DNA of 55,332 bases from Lentisphaeria bacterium. Its GTDB lineage: Bacteria; Verrucomicrobiota; Lentisphaeria; Oligosphaerales; Oligosphaeraceae. Position numbers and translations under genes: made by a program. The stretch spans positions 1-55,332 of the forward strand of contig JAEEYQ010000048.1 in assembly GCA_016288215.1 (NCBI GenBank), in the 5' to 3' direction. Below are positions 1-7,008 of this stretch, piece after piece. Each line of letters starts with the position of its first letter. Positions within the stretch are counted from its first letter, which is position 1. The notes beneath the pieces are model-generated. The model searched no databases. It saw only the letters and a program-made list of their open reading frames with translations, and was not told the DNA's origin.

Positions 1-1
1 C

Positions 2-262
2 TCCATGGCCCTTTTGGCGGGACCGGACGGTTTGGACCTGCTTCGGCGGATTGTCCACGAGGCGCCGCCCCATCTCGCCGCCGGCGGCTGGCTGCTGTGC
101 GAAATCGGCGACGAGCAGGGGCCTGCCGTGGAACGCCTCCTGCGGGCGGCGGGCTATGTCCAAGTGGCCATCCGGCAGGACTATGCGGGCAAGGACCGGG
201 TGGCCATGGGCCGACTCCCCTTGACGACTGAGGCCTGCGGCGCCCCAATCGGCAAATATTAG
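2..262 (+). CDS. prmC: Peptide chain release factor N5-glutamine methyltransferase, C-terminal fragment
   Basis: The reading frame is open from the window edge, so this is only the last 86 or so codons of a gene that begins upstream. The segments GPDGLDLLRRIV, GGWLLCEIG and AGKDRVAMG match the end of PrmC/HemK, after its NPPY motif, which would lie outside the window. PrmC is a cytoplasmic SAM-dependent enzyme that methylates the glutamine of the GGQ motif in release factors 1 and 2. The next gene follows after 45 bases of AT-rich DNA. Identification rests on the short C-terminal portion alone but the motif spacing is characteristic. Confidence 0.85.
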   Translation, partial: SMALLAGPDGLDLLRRIVHEAPPHLAAGGWLLCEIGDEQGPAVERLLRAAGYVQVAIRQDYAGKDRVAMGRLPLTTEACGAPIGKY

Positions 263-263
263 C

Positions 264-290
264 TAAGTTGTTTATTTTCAATAGGTTATA
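264..290 (+). repeat. 27-base AT-rich dispersed motif, copy A
   Basis: In the gap before the Aas-like gene. The motif reads TAAGTYRTTTATTWTCAAT followed by RRGTTAYA. It matches copy B (19292-19318, minus strand) at 22 of 27 positions and copy C (52665-52691) at 23 of 27. Function unknown. Confidence 0.55.
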
Positions 291-307
291 AATTTAGTTG
301 TGAGGAT

Positions 308-2923
308 ATGATGTTTATTCCGTTTGCGACAACGTTGATTCGGATGCTGCTGTGGCTACGCTATCGGATTCGGGTCAAAGGCCTGGATGAATGCATGGCG
401 AAGGGGCGGAAGGGCATTCTGTTCCTGCCGAACCATCCCTGTCTGATTGACCCCGTCATCGTCGCCACGCGGATTTTCAACCAATTCCGCCCCCATCCGC
501 TGGCCACCGTCCGTCAGGTGCAAAACACGCCCCTGAAGCACTTTGTGAAGGAATTCGGCATTGTGGAGCTGCCAGACGTGGGCATTGTGGGCCGAGCCGG
601 ACAGGATGTGGTCAGGGAGAAGTTCGACGAATGCATCAGCCTGCTCAAGCAGGGGGAAAACGTCCTCATGTACCCCGCCGGCCACATTTACCATGAGCGC
701 TACGAGCGTATGCGCGGCAACGTGGGCGTGGCCCACATTTTGGAGAAATACCCCGATGTGCGGGTGGTTCTGATTCGCACTAAAGGCCTCTGGGGCAGCT
801 CTTTCGGACGGGCAAGAGGCTATCAGCCCTCCTTCAACGAGGCCTTGGGAGAGAACTTCAAGCGGATTCTGCTGAATCTGCTCTTCTTCTGTCCGCGGCG
901 GCCCGTGGACATCGAGTTCGTGGAGCGGCCGGCGGACTTCCCCACCACCGGCAACAAAGACGACATCAACCACTATCTGGAGAATTTCTACAATCAGGAC
1001 GCCCCGCCCAACACCTATGTGCCCTATTATTGGTGGGAGAAGGGCGGCATCCGGACCATGCCAGAGCCGGAGGACATCAGCTTCGCCATGGACACCAAGC
1101 GGGTTCCGGAGGACGTCCGCGCCAAAGTCTACGCCAAAGTGGAGGAGCTTTCGGGCCGCAAAGTGCAGAAGGACACGGCCACTCTTGGCGGCGACATGGG
1201 ACTGGACAGCCTGATGGTGGCGGAGCTGCAGGGCTGGCTGCAGGACGAGTTCGGCAATCAGGTCAACAATCCGGAGAATCTGCGGACGGTGGCGAGCCTG
1301 CTGCTGGCGGCCGTTGGCGAAAGCGACAGCGTGGAGCCCCTGCGTCCCGTGCCCCCCAATTGGTTCATTCCTGAAGACCCATCCCCCATGCATGTTCCCA
1401 CGGAGGACACCGTGACGGAGGCCTTTCTCAACAACGCGCGGCGACGCCCCAACTATCCGCTGCTGGCGGACCAGAACAGCGGCGTGCTGACCCATCGGAA
1501 GATGGTGTTGGCCATCATGGTGCTGCAGAAGCCCATTGCCGAGCTGCCCGGCGACCGAATTGGCATTCTGATGCCGGCCTGCGCCGCCGCCACCATCGTC
1601 TATTTGGCCACCTTGTTTGCCGGCAAGACGCCTGTGATGATCAACTGGACCGTGGGCATCCGAAATATGAAGCATTGTCTGGAAAGCTCTGGTGTGGAGC
1701 ATGTTCTGACATCGTCCGTGGTCATTGAGCGGCTGGAGGGGCGCGGCATCTCCTTTGAGGAGGTCCGCAAGAGCTTCTGCTATTTGGAGGACATCAAAAA
1801 GTCCCTGAGCCTGTTCCATAAACTTAAGTGCTTGGCGGCCAGTCGCTTAAGCTGGAAATCACTGGAAACCGCCACGATTCCCGAATTGGCGGTGATTCTG
1901 TTCACCAGCGGGTCGGAGAGCCTGCCGAAGACCGTGCCCCTGACCCACAAGAACGTGATGTCCGACTTCACGGCGGCCATGGACGGACTGCAGCTCCGCG
2001 GAGACGACACGGTGGTGGGCATGCTGCCGCCGTTCCACTCCTTCGGTGTCCTCATGAATTTTCTGATGCCCTGCTGCACGGGCATGCGGGTGGTCTTCCA
2101 CGCCAATCCCACGGAAGGGGAGATGCTGGCGCGGCTGGTCTCCGCCTACAAGGCGACCATGCTGGTGGGCACGCCCACCTTCGTGGCCGGCATCCTCCGC
2201 TATGCCACAAAGGAACAGGTCAAGACCCTGCGGCTGACCATCACGGGGGCGGAGAAGTGCACGGCCACCGTCATGTCCCTCTATCGGGAGAAATGCCCCG
2301 GAGCCCAGCTGATGGAAGGCTATGGCATCACGGAATGCTCTCCCATCGTGGCGTTGAACCGGCCGGGCGCCCTCTACAAGGAGGGAACCATCGGCAAAAT
2401 CCTCTCCTGCTCCGAATTCAAGGTGCTGGACGAGAATCTCAAGCCGGTTCTGCCTGACCAAGCGGGCGTCCTCTATCTGACAGGCGCCAACATCTTCTCC
2501 GGCTATTTGAACTACGACGGACCCTCCCCCTTCGTGGAAATGGACGGCAAGAAGTGGTATCGGACCGGCGACCTGGTCGCTTTGGACGAAGAGAATTTCG
2601 TCACTTTCAAGGGGCGCGTGAAACGCTTTGTGAAGATTGGCGGCGAGATGGTGTCCCTGCCCGCCATCGAACAGGTGCTCTTGAATGCATACCGTTCCGA
2701 TGAAATTCCATTACCCCTTGCCGTGGAAGCACTTGGAACAGAGGAGCAGCCTCAGGTCACCTTGTTCACGGTTCTGGATATCAGTCGGGAGGAGGCCAAT
2801 CGCGTCATTCAGGAGGGTGGCCTGTCTCCCATCCACAGCATCCGAAACGTCCGTAAACTGGACAACATTCCCCTGTTGGGCAGCGGCAAGACGGACTACC
2901 GTTCCCTCAAGGCCATGAAATGA
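308..2923 (+). CDS. Acyltransferase / acyl carrier protein / acyl-ACP synthetase fusion (Aas-like)
   Basis: 871 residues with three domains in order. Residues 30-230 are a PlsC-type acyltransferase, with H43 and D48 forming the HX4D motif and MYPAGH at 121-126 in place of the usual FPEGT box. Residues about 260-340 are an acyl carrier protein with the attachment serine S301 in GLDSL. Residues about 370-871 are an AMP-forming ligase with the P-loop ILFTSGSESLPKT near 530 and GYGITECSP near 672. In E. coli, Aas joins only the first and third domains and recycles lyso-phospholipid. The internal ACP suggests that acyl groups are handed over within one protein. The start at 308 has a GAGG sequence 2-5 bases upstream; a second ATG follows directly. 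Membrane-associated phospholipid acylation is inferred from the family. Confidence 0.85.
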   Translation: MMFIPFATTLIRMLLWLRYRIRVKGLDECMAKGRKGILFLPNHPCLIDPVIVATRIFNQFRPHPLATVRQVQNTPLKHFVKEFGIVELPDVGIVGRAGQDVVREKFDECISLLKQGENVLMYPAGHIYHERYERMRGNVGVAHILEKYPDVRVVLIRTKGLWGSSFGRARGYQPSFNEALGENFKRILLNLLFFCPRRPVDIEFVERPADFPTTGNKDDINHYLENFYNQDAPPNTYVPYYWWEKGGIRTMPEPEDISFAMDTKRVPEDVRAKVYAKVEELSGRKVQKDTATLGGDMGLDSLMVAELQGWLQDEFGNQVNNPENLRTVASLLLAAVGESDSVEPLRPVPPNWFIPEDPSPMHVPTEDTVTEAFLNNARRRPNYPLLADQNSGVLTHRKMVLAIMVLQKPIAELPGDRIGILMPACAAATIVYLATLFAGKTPVMINWTVGIRNMKHCLESSGVEHVLTSSVVIERLEGRGISFEEVRKSFCYLEDIKKSLSLFHKLKCLAASRLSWKSLETATIPELAVILFTSGSESLPKTVPLTHKNVMSDFTAAMDGLQLRGDDTVVGMLPPFHSFGVLMNFLMPCCTGMRVVFHANPTEGEMLARLVSAYKATMLVGTPTFVAGILRYATKEQVKTLRLTITGAEKCTATVMSLYREKCPGAQLMEGYGITECSPIVALNRPGALYKEGTIGKILSCSEFKVLDENLKPVLPDQAGVLYLTGANIFSGYLNYDGPSPFVEMDGKKWYRTGDLVALDEENFVTFKGRVKRFVKIGGEMVSLPAIEQVLLNAYRSDEIPLPLAVEALGTEEQPQVTLFTVLDISREEANRVIQEGGLSPIHSIRNVRKLDNIPLLGSGKTDYRSLKAMK

Positions 2924-3040
2924 CGGGGGAAGGGAGTCCACAGAATTCATGAGAGTCCCCAAGGCGTTCCGCCGCGTGCTTTCATGGGGGCCAACTTCGC
3001 CGCCGCCGCAGATTATTTGAGGGAAATGCGGCGTTGTCGC

Positions 3041-3068
3041 TTGCATTCTTTGGGGAAGAGGCTATTTT
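3041..3068 (+). promoter_or_regulatory. Putative promoter of tRNA-Lys
   Basis: TTGCAT at 3041-3046 and TATTTT at 3063-3068 are separated by 16 bases and end 21 bases before the tRNA. This is an acceptable but not strong sigma-70-type match. Confidence 0.4.
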
Positions 3069-3089
3069 AATAGATGTTTTAAAAAGGAT

Positions 3090-3165
3090 GCCTTCGTAGC
3101 TCAGCCGGTAGAGCAGTTGACTCTTAATCAATTGGTCCGGGGTTCGAATCCCCGCGAAGGTACCA
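3090..3165 (+). tRNA. tRNA-Lys (anticodon CTT)
   Basis: A 76-base cloverleaf. The acceptor strand is 3090-3096, paired with 3155-3161. The D arm GCTC/GAGC, the anticodon stem GTTGA/TCAAT with loop CTCTTAA (anticodon CTT at positions 34-36) and the T arm with GGTTCGAATCC are all present. The CCA end is encoded at 3163-3165. The first acceptor pair would be G-U rather than the usual G-C. It reads AAG lysine codons. A terminator follows 21 bases downstream. Confidence 0.95.
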
Positions 3166-3185
3166 TTTCGTCGCAACCCGCAAAG

Positions 3186-3222
3186 ACGCTCCGGTTTCCA
3201 GAAAACCGGGGCGTTTTTGTTT
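3186..3222 (+). terminator. Rho-independent terminator after tRNA-Lys
   Basis: A 12-base stem (ACGCTCCGGTTT with AAACCGGGGCGT, one G-U pair) around a short loop is followed by TTTTTGTTT. It ends the tRNA transcript. On the other strand the hairpin lies just past the zinc operon and could also stop that, although its U-tract there is weak. Confidence 0.8.
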
Positions 3223-3242
3223 ATGCGGGGCAGCGGGACGAC

Positions 3243-4538
3243 CTATTCCAAAACGGCGTCACAAAGGACCCCAATGGTCTTCTGGTCTTTCTCGGTCAGA
3301 CGGAAATGTCCATAAACCACGATGGCGGAGCCATTTGAAGGCATTGTGGCAGAGGCGTCCTTCAGCCGGAAGGGAATCATTTTGGCGCAGCAGCCCGTGC
3401 TGTCCGTCACATTGCAGTAGTAGATTCGCTCATGGGTCCGTGTGTCCTCCATGATGGTGCAGGTTCCGGGGAGGCGGATGGACATCTCCGCGTAGTCATG
3501 AGGCTTTTGGATCATGTAGAACACCTGCATGTAGATCATCATGGGATTGACTTGAGTCAAGTCCAGATCTGCCGCCAGCTTCTCCTGCGGTTGGCTTTCT
3601 TCCTCTTTCGCAGGCACTTCTGCCTTTTTTCCACCGCAGGAGGCGCCGCACAGCAGCAACATGCATAGGGCGGCGGTCATGGCGGTGCGTCTAGCCTTGA
3701 TGCGGGGAATGAGAAGACCCACGGCGGCGCAGAGCAGAAACGCCGTCATGTCGGCGGCCACGATGGTGGAGCCCACTGGCGTTCCAGCCAAAATAGCCGT
3801 CAGCAGGCCGCTCAGCGCACAAATTATGGAAATCACTGATGCGCAAATGGTTACACCGAAGAAGCTCGTGCAGAGCCGCATGGCCGCCAGAGCCGGAAAG
3901 ACGATGAGGGCGGAAATGAGCAGGGAACCGACCAGGTTCATGGCCAGCACGATGATGACGGCCACCACCATGGCCAGAACGAGATTGCATTGCCGTGAGC
4001 GGACGCCGACGGCGCTGGAGAAGGTCTCGTCGAAGGTGATGGCGAAAATCCGTTCGTAGAACAGGATGAAGAACGCCACGACCGCCAGGGAGAGCAGGGC
4101 GCAGCACCATACATCCATGGGAGACAGCGTCAGAATGGATGTGGAGCCGAACAGGGTGGTGCAGACGTCTCCCGACAAATTGGAGGAACTGCCGAAGAGA
4201 TTCAGCAGAAGATAGCCGATGGCGAGGGAGCCGACGGAGAGCATGGCGATGGAGGCGTCCCCTCGGATGCGGGCGCCTTGGCTGGCGCAGAGCAGGGCGA
4301 TGGCGCACAGGATGGTGATTGGAAGAACCAGCACCATGGGCGCATGGAAACGGAGGACCGTGGCGACGGCAAGAGCGCCAAAGGCCACGTGGGATAGGCC
4401 GTCTCCAATGAGAGAAAAGCGCTTGAGAACCAACGTCACGCCCAGAAGCGAGGAGCTCAACGCAATCATCAGTCCTGCGATAATGGCATATTGGACAAAG
4501 GGATAGGCAAGATAGGTTCGCAATGCTTCCATCGTCAT
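3243..4538 (-). CDS. znuB: Zinc/manganese ABC transporter permease fused to a lipoprotein-like domain
   Basis: 431 residues. Residues 1-283 are an ABC-3 family metal permease (ZnuB/MntB) with about eight hydrophobic segments, ending LLIPRIKARR. The frame runs on without a stop into a hydrophobic stretch at 286-297, a Cys-Gly-Gly at 301-303, a charged linker and a compact domain with paired cysteines (TGCCAKM at 381-387). The extension looks like a small periplasmic lipoprotein beginning at M287. I recall similar proteins as separate genes in zinc operons of gut Firmicutes. The ATG at 4538 overlaps the znuC stop (ATGA), with AGGAG just upstream, so translation is probably coupled. A second ATG at 4532 has better ribosome-site spacing. 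Either a true fusion, internal initiation, or a lost stop would explain the layout. Confidence 0.85.
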   Translation of the reverse strand: MTMEALRTYLAYPFVQYAIIAGLMIALSSSLLGVTLVLKRFSLIGDGLSHVAFGALAVATVLRFHAPMVLVLPITILCAIALLCASQGARIRGDASIAMLSVGSLAIGYLLLNLFGSSSNLSGDVCTTLFGSTSILTLSPMDVWCCALLSLAVVAFFILFYERIFAITFDETFSSAVGVRSRQCNLVLAMVVAVIIVLAMNLVGSLLISALIVFPALAAMRLCTSFFGVTICASVISIICALSGLLTAILAGTPVGSTIVAADMTAFLLCAAVGLLIPRIKARRTAMTAALCMLLLCGASCGGKKAEVPAKEEESQPQEKLAADLDLTQVNPMMIYMQVFYMIQKPHDYAEMSIRLPGTCTIMEDTRTHERIYYCNVTDSTGCCAKMIPFRLKDASATMPSNGSAIVVYGHFRLTEKDQKTIGVLCDAVLE

Positions 4539-5239
4539 GACTCCTTTTGGCAGACCGTAGAGGATTGTGGAAAACGGGTTTGGTATTGTTCGCGGGTTCC
4601 CCAGAAGGGCGTTGGGGACATGTGGAGAACATGGGTCGCGTGGCGGACGGACTCGTGGACATCGTGGGAGACCATGATGACGCCCATGCCGTCCTCCTGA
4701 TAGAGGGACTGGGTCAGATGGTACATATCCTCCTGCGCCGCCGGATCCAGCCCCGCGACCGGTTCGTCCAGCAGGAGAAGCCGTCTGGCGGCGCAGAGGG
4801 CTCTGGCCAGCAGGACCCTCTGACGTTGGCCGCCGGACAACTCGCGGAAACTGCGTCCCTCCAGGCCGTCCAGACCCAGGCGGTGGAGTTGCCGCCTGGC
4901 CAGATCCTTTTGCGGACGGCTGAAGAAGGGGCGCAGCCCCATGTGGCCGATGCAGCCGGAAAGGACCACTTCCCAAACCGTCGCGGGAAAATCCCGCTGA
5001 ACGTTGGTCTGTTGGGGGAGATATCCAATGTCCGATGGCTTCAGCCCCTCTCCAAGGCGGATATGGCCCCGCAGAGGCGGCTGAAGATGGAGCAAGGTTC
5101 GGACAAGCGTGGATTTCCCCGAGCCGTTGGCCCCGAGAATGCAGAGACATTGCCCCCCTTCAAGGGAGAAGGAAAGGTCGGCGGTCAGAAGCAGCCCCGG
5201 ATAGCCAAGAGCCAGATGATCACATTCGAGTAAGGGCAT
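4535..5239 (-). CDS. znuC: Zinc/manganese ABC transporter ATP-binding protein
   Basis: 234 residues, the normal size for a single ABC ATPase. The Walker A motif GANGSGKST is at 36-44, followed by a Q-loop in GYLPQQ, the signature LSGGQRQR and the Walker B LLLLDEP, and a switch histidine in VSHD. It hydrolyses ATP on the cytoplasmic side to drive metal import through the adjacent permease. It begins 17 bases after znuA and its stop overlaps the permease start. The gene order binding protein, ATPase, permease is the standard cluster A-I metal transporter order. Confidence 0.93.
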   Translation of the reverse strand: MPLLECDHLALGYPGLLLTADLSFSLEGGQCLCILGANGSGKSTLVRTLLHLQPPLRGHIRLGEGLKPSDIGYLPQQTNVQRDFPATVWEVVLSGCIGHMGLRPFFSRPQKDLARRQLHRLGLDGLEGRSFRELSGGQRQRVLLARALCAARRLLLLDEPVAGLDPAAQEDMYHLTQSLYQEDGMGVIMVSHDVHESVRHATHVLHMSPTPFWGTREQYQTRFPQSSTVCQKES

Positions 5240-5256
5240 GGTGGCTTCCTTGCGGT

Positions 5257-6384
5257 CTAGTTTGAAGTGCCAAGGGCCGTCTTGAGGACAGCCAGATTCT
5301 GCGTCATGGTGTTCAGATACGTCTTGCCCTTTGCCATGTCACGGGAAGTGGCGGACTGCAGGGAGTCCATGGTCAAGATCTTCACATCACGGGACTTGGC
5401 CGTCTTCACTACGGTTTCGGCGATCTTGTGTCTCCGCCCTTCCAGCACAAGGACGGCTGGCAGCCGAAGCTCGTCAACCTTTTGGGCCAAAAAGACAATG
5501 GTCTTGAAGCTGGCCTCCGTTTCCGCAGAGCAGCCGGAGAATGCCGCAAAGCAGGTCAGCCCATAGTCTTCCGCAAGATAGCGGAAGGGGAAGCGGTCCG
5601 CGAAAAGCAAGGTGCGGGACGGTGCGGCCTTCACCAGCGCGGCGTATTGGGCATCCAATGCCGCCAAGGCGGCGACGTAGTTTTTGCAATTTGTCCGATA
5701 TTCCTCTGCATGAGGGGGATCCAGCTTCGCCAGACGATCGGCGATGGCATGGCAGAGACGGGAGGCGCAGCGAAGGGACAGCCAGATGTGCTCGTCGATT
5801 TCCTTCTCCTCTTCATCATGGTCGTCATCGTCATGGTCGTCTTCGTCATGATGATGGTGTTCGCCATGCTCCTTTTCATGGCGGTGCCCTTCATGCTCCT
5901 TTTCATGGTGGCGATGGTGTTCGCCATGCTCCTTTTCATGGTGGTGCCCTTCATGGACGTCGCCATGGCGATCATGATGATGGTGGTGGGCCTCCATGCC
6001 CTCCAGAGGAACCTCCTCGCGGGCGGCATCTCCCAGTTCACGAAGCAGATTCAGGACGATGCGTTTGGGATTGCGGGGGGAGCGGAGTGCACCCTCCACC
6101 CATTGGTCGGACTCACCGCCCACATGCAGGAACAGGTCGCATTGCGAGAGGGCGGCGATGTCCTTCACCGTGGGCTGGAAGCTGTGCAGGTCGACGCCAT
6201 TGTCCTGCAATTGCGTCAGTTTCACGTTAGATGCCTGGCTGCCAAGAACTTGGCGCGTCCAGTCATAGAGCGGAAACGTGGTGGCGATGATGCGGAGACG
6301 GGGGGTGGGGGCGGCAAAGGCTGCGGGGACGGACATGGCGGCAAACGCCAATGCCGCCGCAAAGGCAAACAAGCGGATTCTCAT
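5257..6384 (-). CDS. znuA: Zinc ABC transporter substrate-binding protein with His/Asp/Glu-rich loop
   Basis: 375 residues with a signal peptide ending near AFAAP (residues 22-26). The fold is ZnuA-like (cluster A-I): FPLYDWTRQVLG in the first lobe and an expected metal-binding histidine in DLHSFQPT. Between about residues 130 and 200 lies a long loop of histidine and acidic residues made of imperfect repeats of HHEKEHGE, followed by an Asp-rich run. Such loops are a known feature of zinc-specific members and are thought to sense or gather zinc in the periplasm. A ribosome site AGGAG lies 7 bases before the ATG. The upstream small membrane protein is probably in the same operon. Confidence 0.93.
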   Translation of the reverse strand: MRIRLFAFAAALAFAAMSVPAAFAAPTPRLRIIATTFPLYDWTRQVLGSQASNVKLTQLQDNGVDLHSFQPTVKDIAALSQCDLFLHVGGESDQWVEGALRSPRNPKRIVLNLLRELGDAAREEVPLEGMEAHHHHHDRHGDVHEGHHHEKEHGEHHRHHEKEHEGHRHEKEHGEHHHHDEDDHDDDDHDEEEKEIDEHIWLSLRCASRLCHAIADRLAKLDPPHAEEYRTNCKNYVAALAALDAQYAALVKAAPSRTLLFADRFPFRYLAEDYGLTCFAAFSGCSAETEASFKTIVFLAQKVDELRLPAVLVLEGRRHKIAETVVKTAKSRDVKILTMDSLQSATSRDMAKGKTYLNTMTQNLAVLKTALGTSN

Positions 6385-6483
6385 CTATTTTCTCCTGTAT
6401 ATGAATGGGCACACGGCGGCATGGCGCCGCCTCGGTCAAGGCAGGACGACCCTTTTCGCCTGCAATCCAAAACAGGAGTCAAC

Positions 6484-6801
6484 TCATTTGTTCTGACGGA
6501 CTTTCAGAACGACAAGACTGGCTTGAAACGCGGTCAGAAAGACCGCAGGGGGAAGATGGCGAACCAAAGGCGGTTCAAAGGCCCAATGCAGGGCGCTGGA
6601 CGGCGCCTCCGCCATGCCAAAACTGGTCAGATTGTCCTTTGCCTGCTGAATGGCCAAACATATCGGGCAGTCTTCGCCCATGCAGTCGTGGCTGTCATCC
6701 AGCAGCATGATGGCGCTGGAGATGGCCAAGATGGCGAAGAACGCGGCGCACAGCAAAACTGTGGCCCGTTGTTTGCGGCGGATGAGTTGAGGCAGATTCA
6801 T
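6484..6801 (-). CDS. Small membrane protein with His-Cys / CPIC motif, zinc-operon associated
   Basis: 105 residues from the ATG at 6801. A short basic N-terminus (LIRRKQR) is followed by one membrane helix (ATVLLCAAFFAILAISSAIM) and then the motif HDCMGEDCPICLAIQ, a likely metal-binding site facing outward. The rest is helical and hydrophobic. Small proteins of this kind occur next to ZnuABC genes in other gut bacteria (recalled, not searched). The frame is also open upstream to 6930, with a GGAGG before an ATG at 6885. I prefer 6801 because a good promoter at 6842-6870 lies inside the longer version and the GGAGG falls in the spacer of the opposing promoter. No strong ribosome site precedes 6801, so the transcript may be nearly leaderless. 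Confidence 0.65.
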   Translation of the reverse strand: MNLPQLIRRKQRATVLLCAAFFAILAISSAIMLLDDSHDCMGEDCPICLAIQQAKDNLTSFGMAEAPSSALHWAFEPPLVRHLPPAVFLTAFQASLVVLKVRQNK

Positions 6802-6841
6802 TGCAGTTGGCATGCCCGACGGGTTCGACAAATGACGTACT

Positions 6842-6870
6842 AATATAGTATTCATCAAACCACATTGCAA
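6842..6870 (-). promoter_or_regulatory. Putative promoter of the zinc uptake operon
   Basis: On the minus strand TTGCAA (6870-6865) and TATATT (6847-6842) are separated by exactly 17 bases. This matches the sigma-70 consensus at 4 of 6 and 5 of 6. Transcription would start near 6835, about 34 bases before the proposed start codon. A zinc-dependent repressor site is expected here but I see no clear palindrome. Confidence 0.6.
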
Positions 6871-6888
6871 ACGAAGCCATGGCATGGT

Positions 6889-6917
6889 TTGACTTTCCTC
6901 CGTTGCGGCTATATAAT
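6889..6917 (+). promoter_or_regulatory. Strong sigma-70-type promoter of the glycan operon
   Basis: TTGACT at 6889-6894 and a perfect TATAAT at 6912-6917 are separated by 17 bases. This is the best promoter match in the window. It points toward the gene at 7009, giving a leader of about 85 bases, and lies back to back with the minus-strand promoter at 6842-6870. Confidence 0.75.
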
Positions 6918-7008
6918 TAAGAGGAATCATAAGATTCCGCCCCTAGGGGATGTCAAAAATGCAATATAGTGAAATAGATTGAATTCACAAACGCAATGGA
7001 GTAATTTG

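Noticed and set aside
356..1819. Long minus-strand open frame (487 codons) opposite the Aas-like gene
   Set aside because: It mirrors the codon phase of the plus-strand gene, has His/Gly-rich composition without domains, and the plus strand encodes three intact domains. The same applies to long antisense frames at 5428-6843, 10313-11422, 19912-21183, 35167-36720 and 44179-45348.
6883..6901. GGAGG ribosome site and ATG at 6885 as start of the CPIC membrane protein
   Set aside because: The GGAGG lies in the spacer of the strong opposing promoter and the resulting 84 extra bases would contain the minus-strand promoter. The 6801 start gives a normal membrane topology. It remains a possible alternative.
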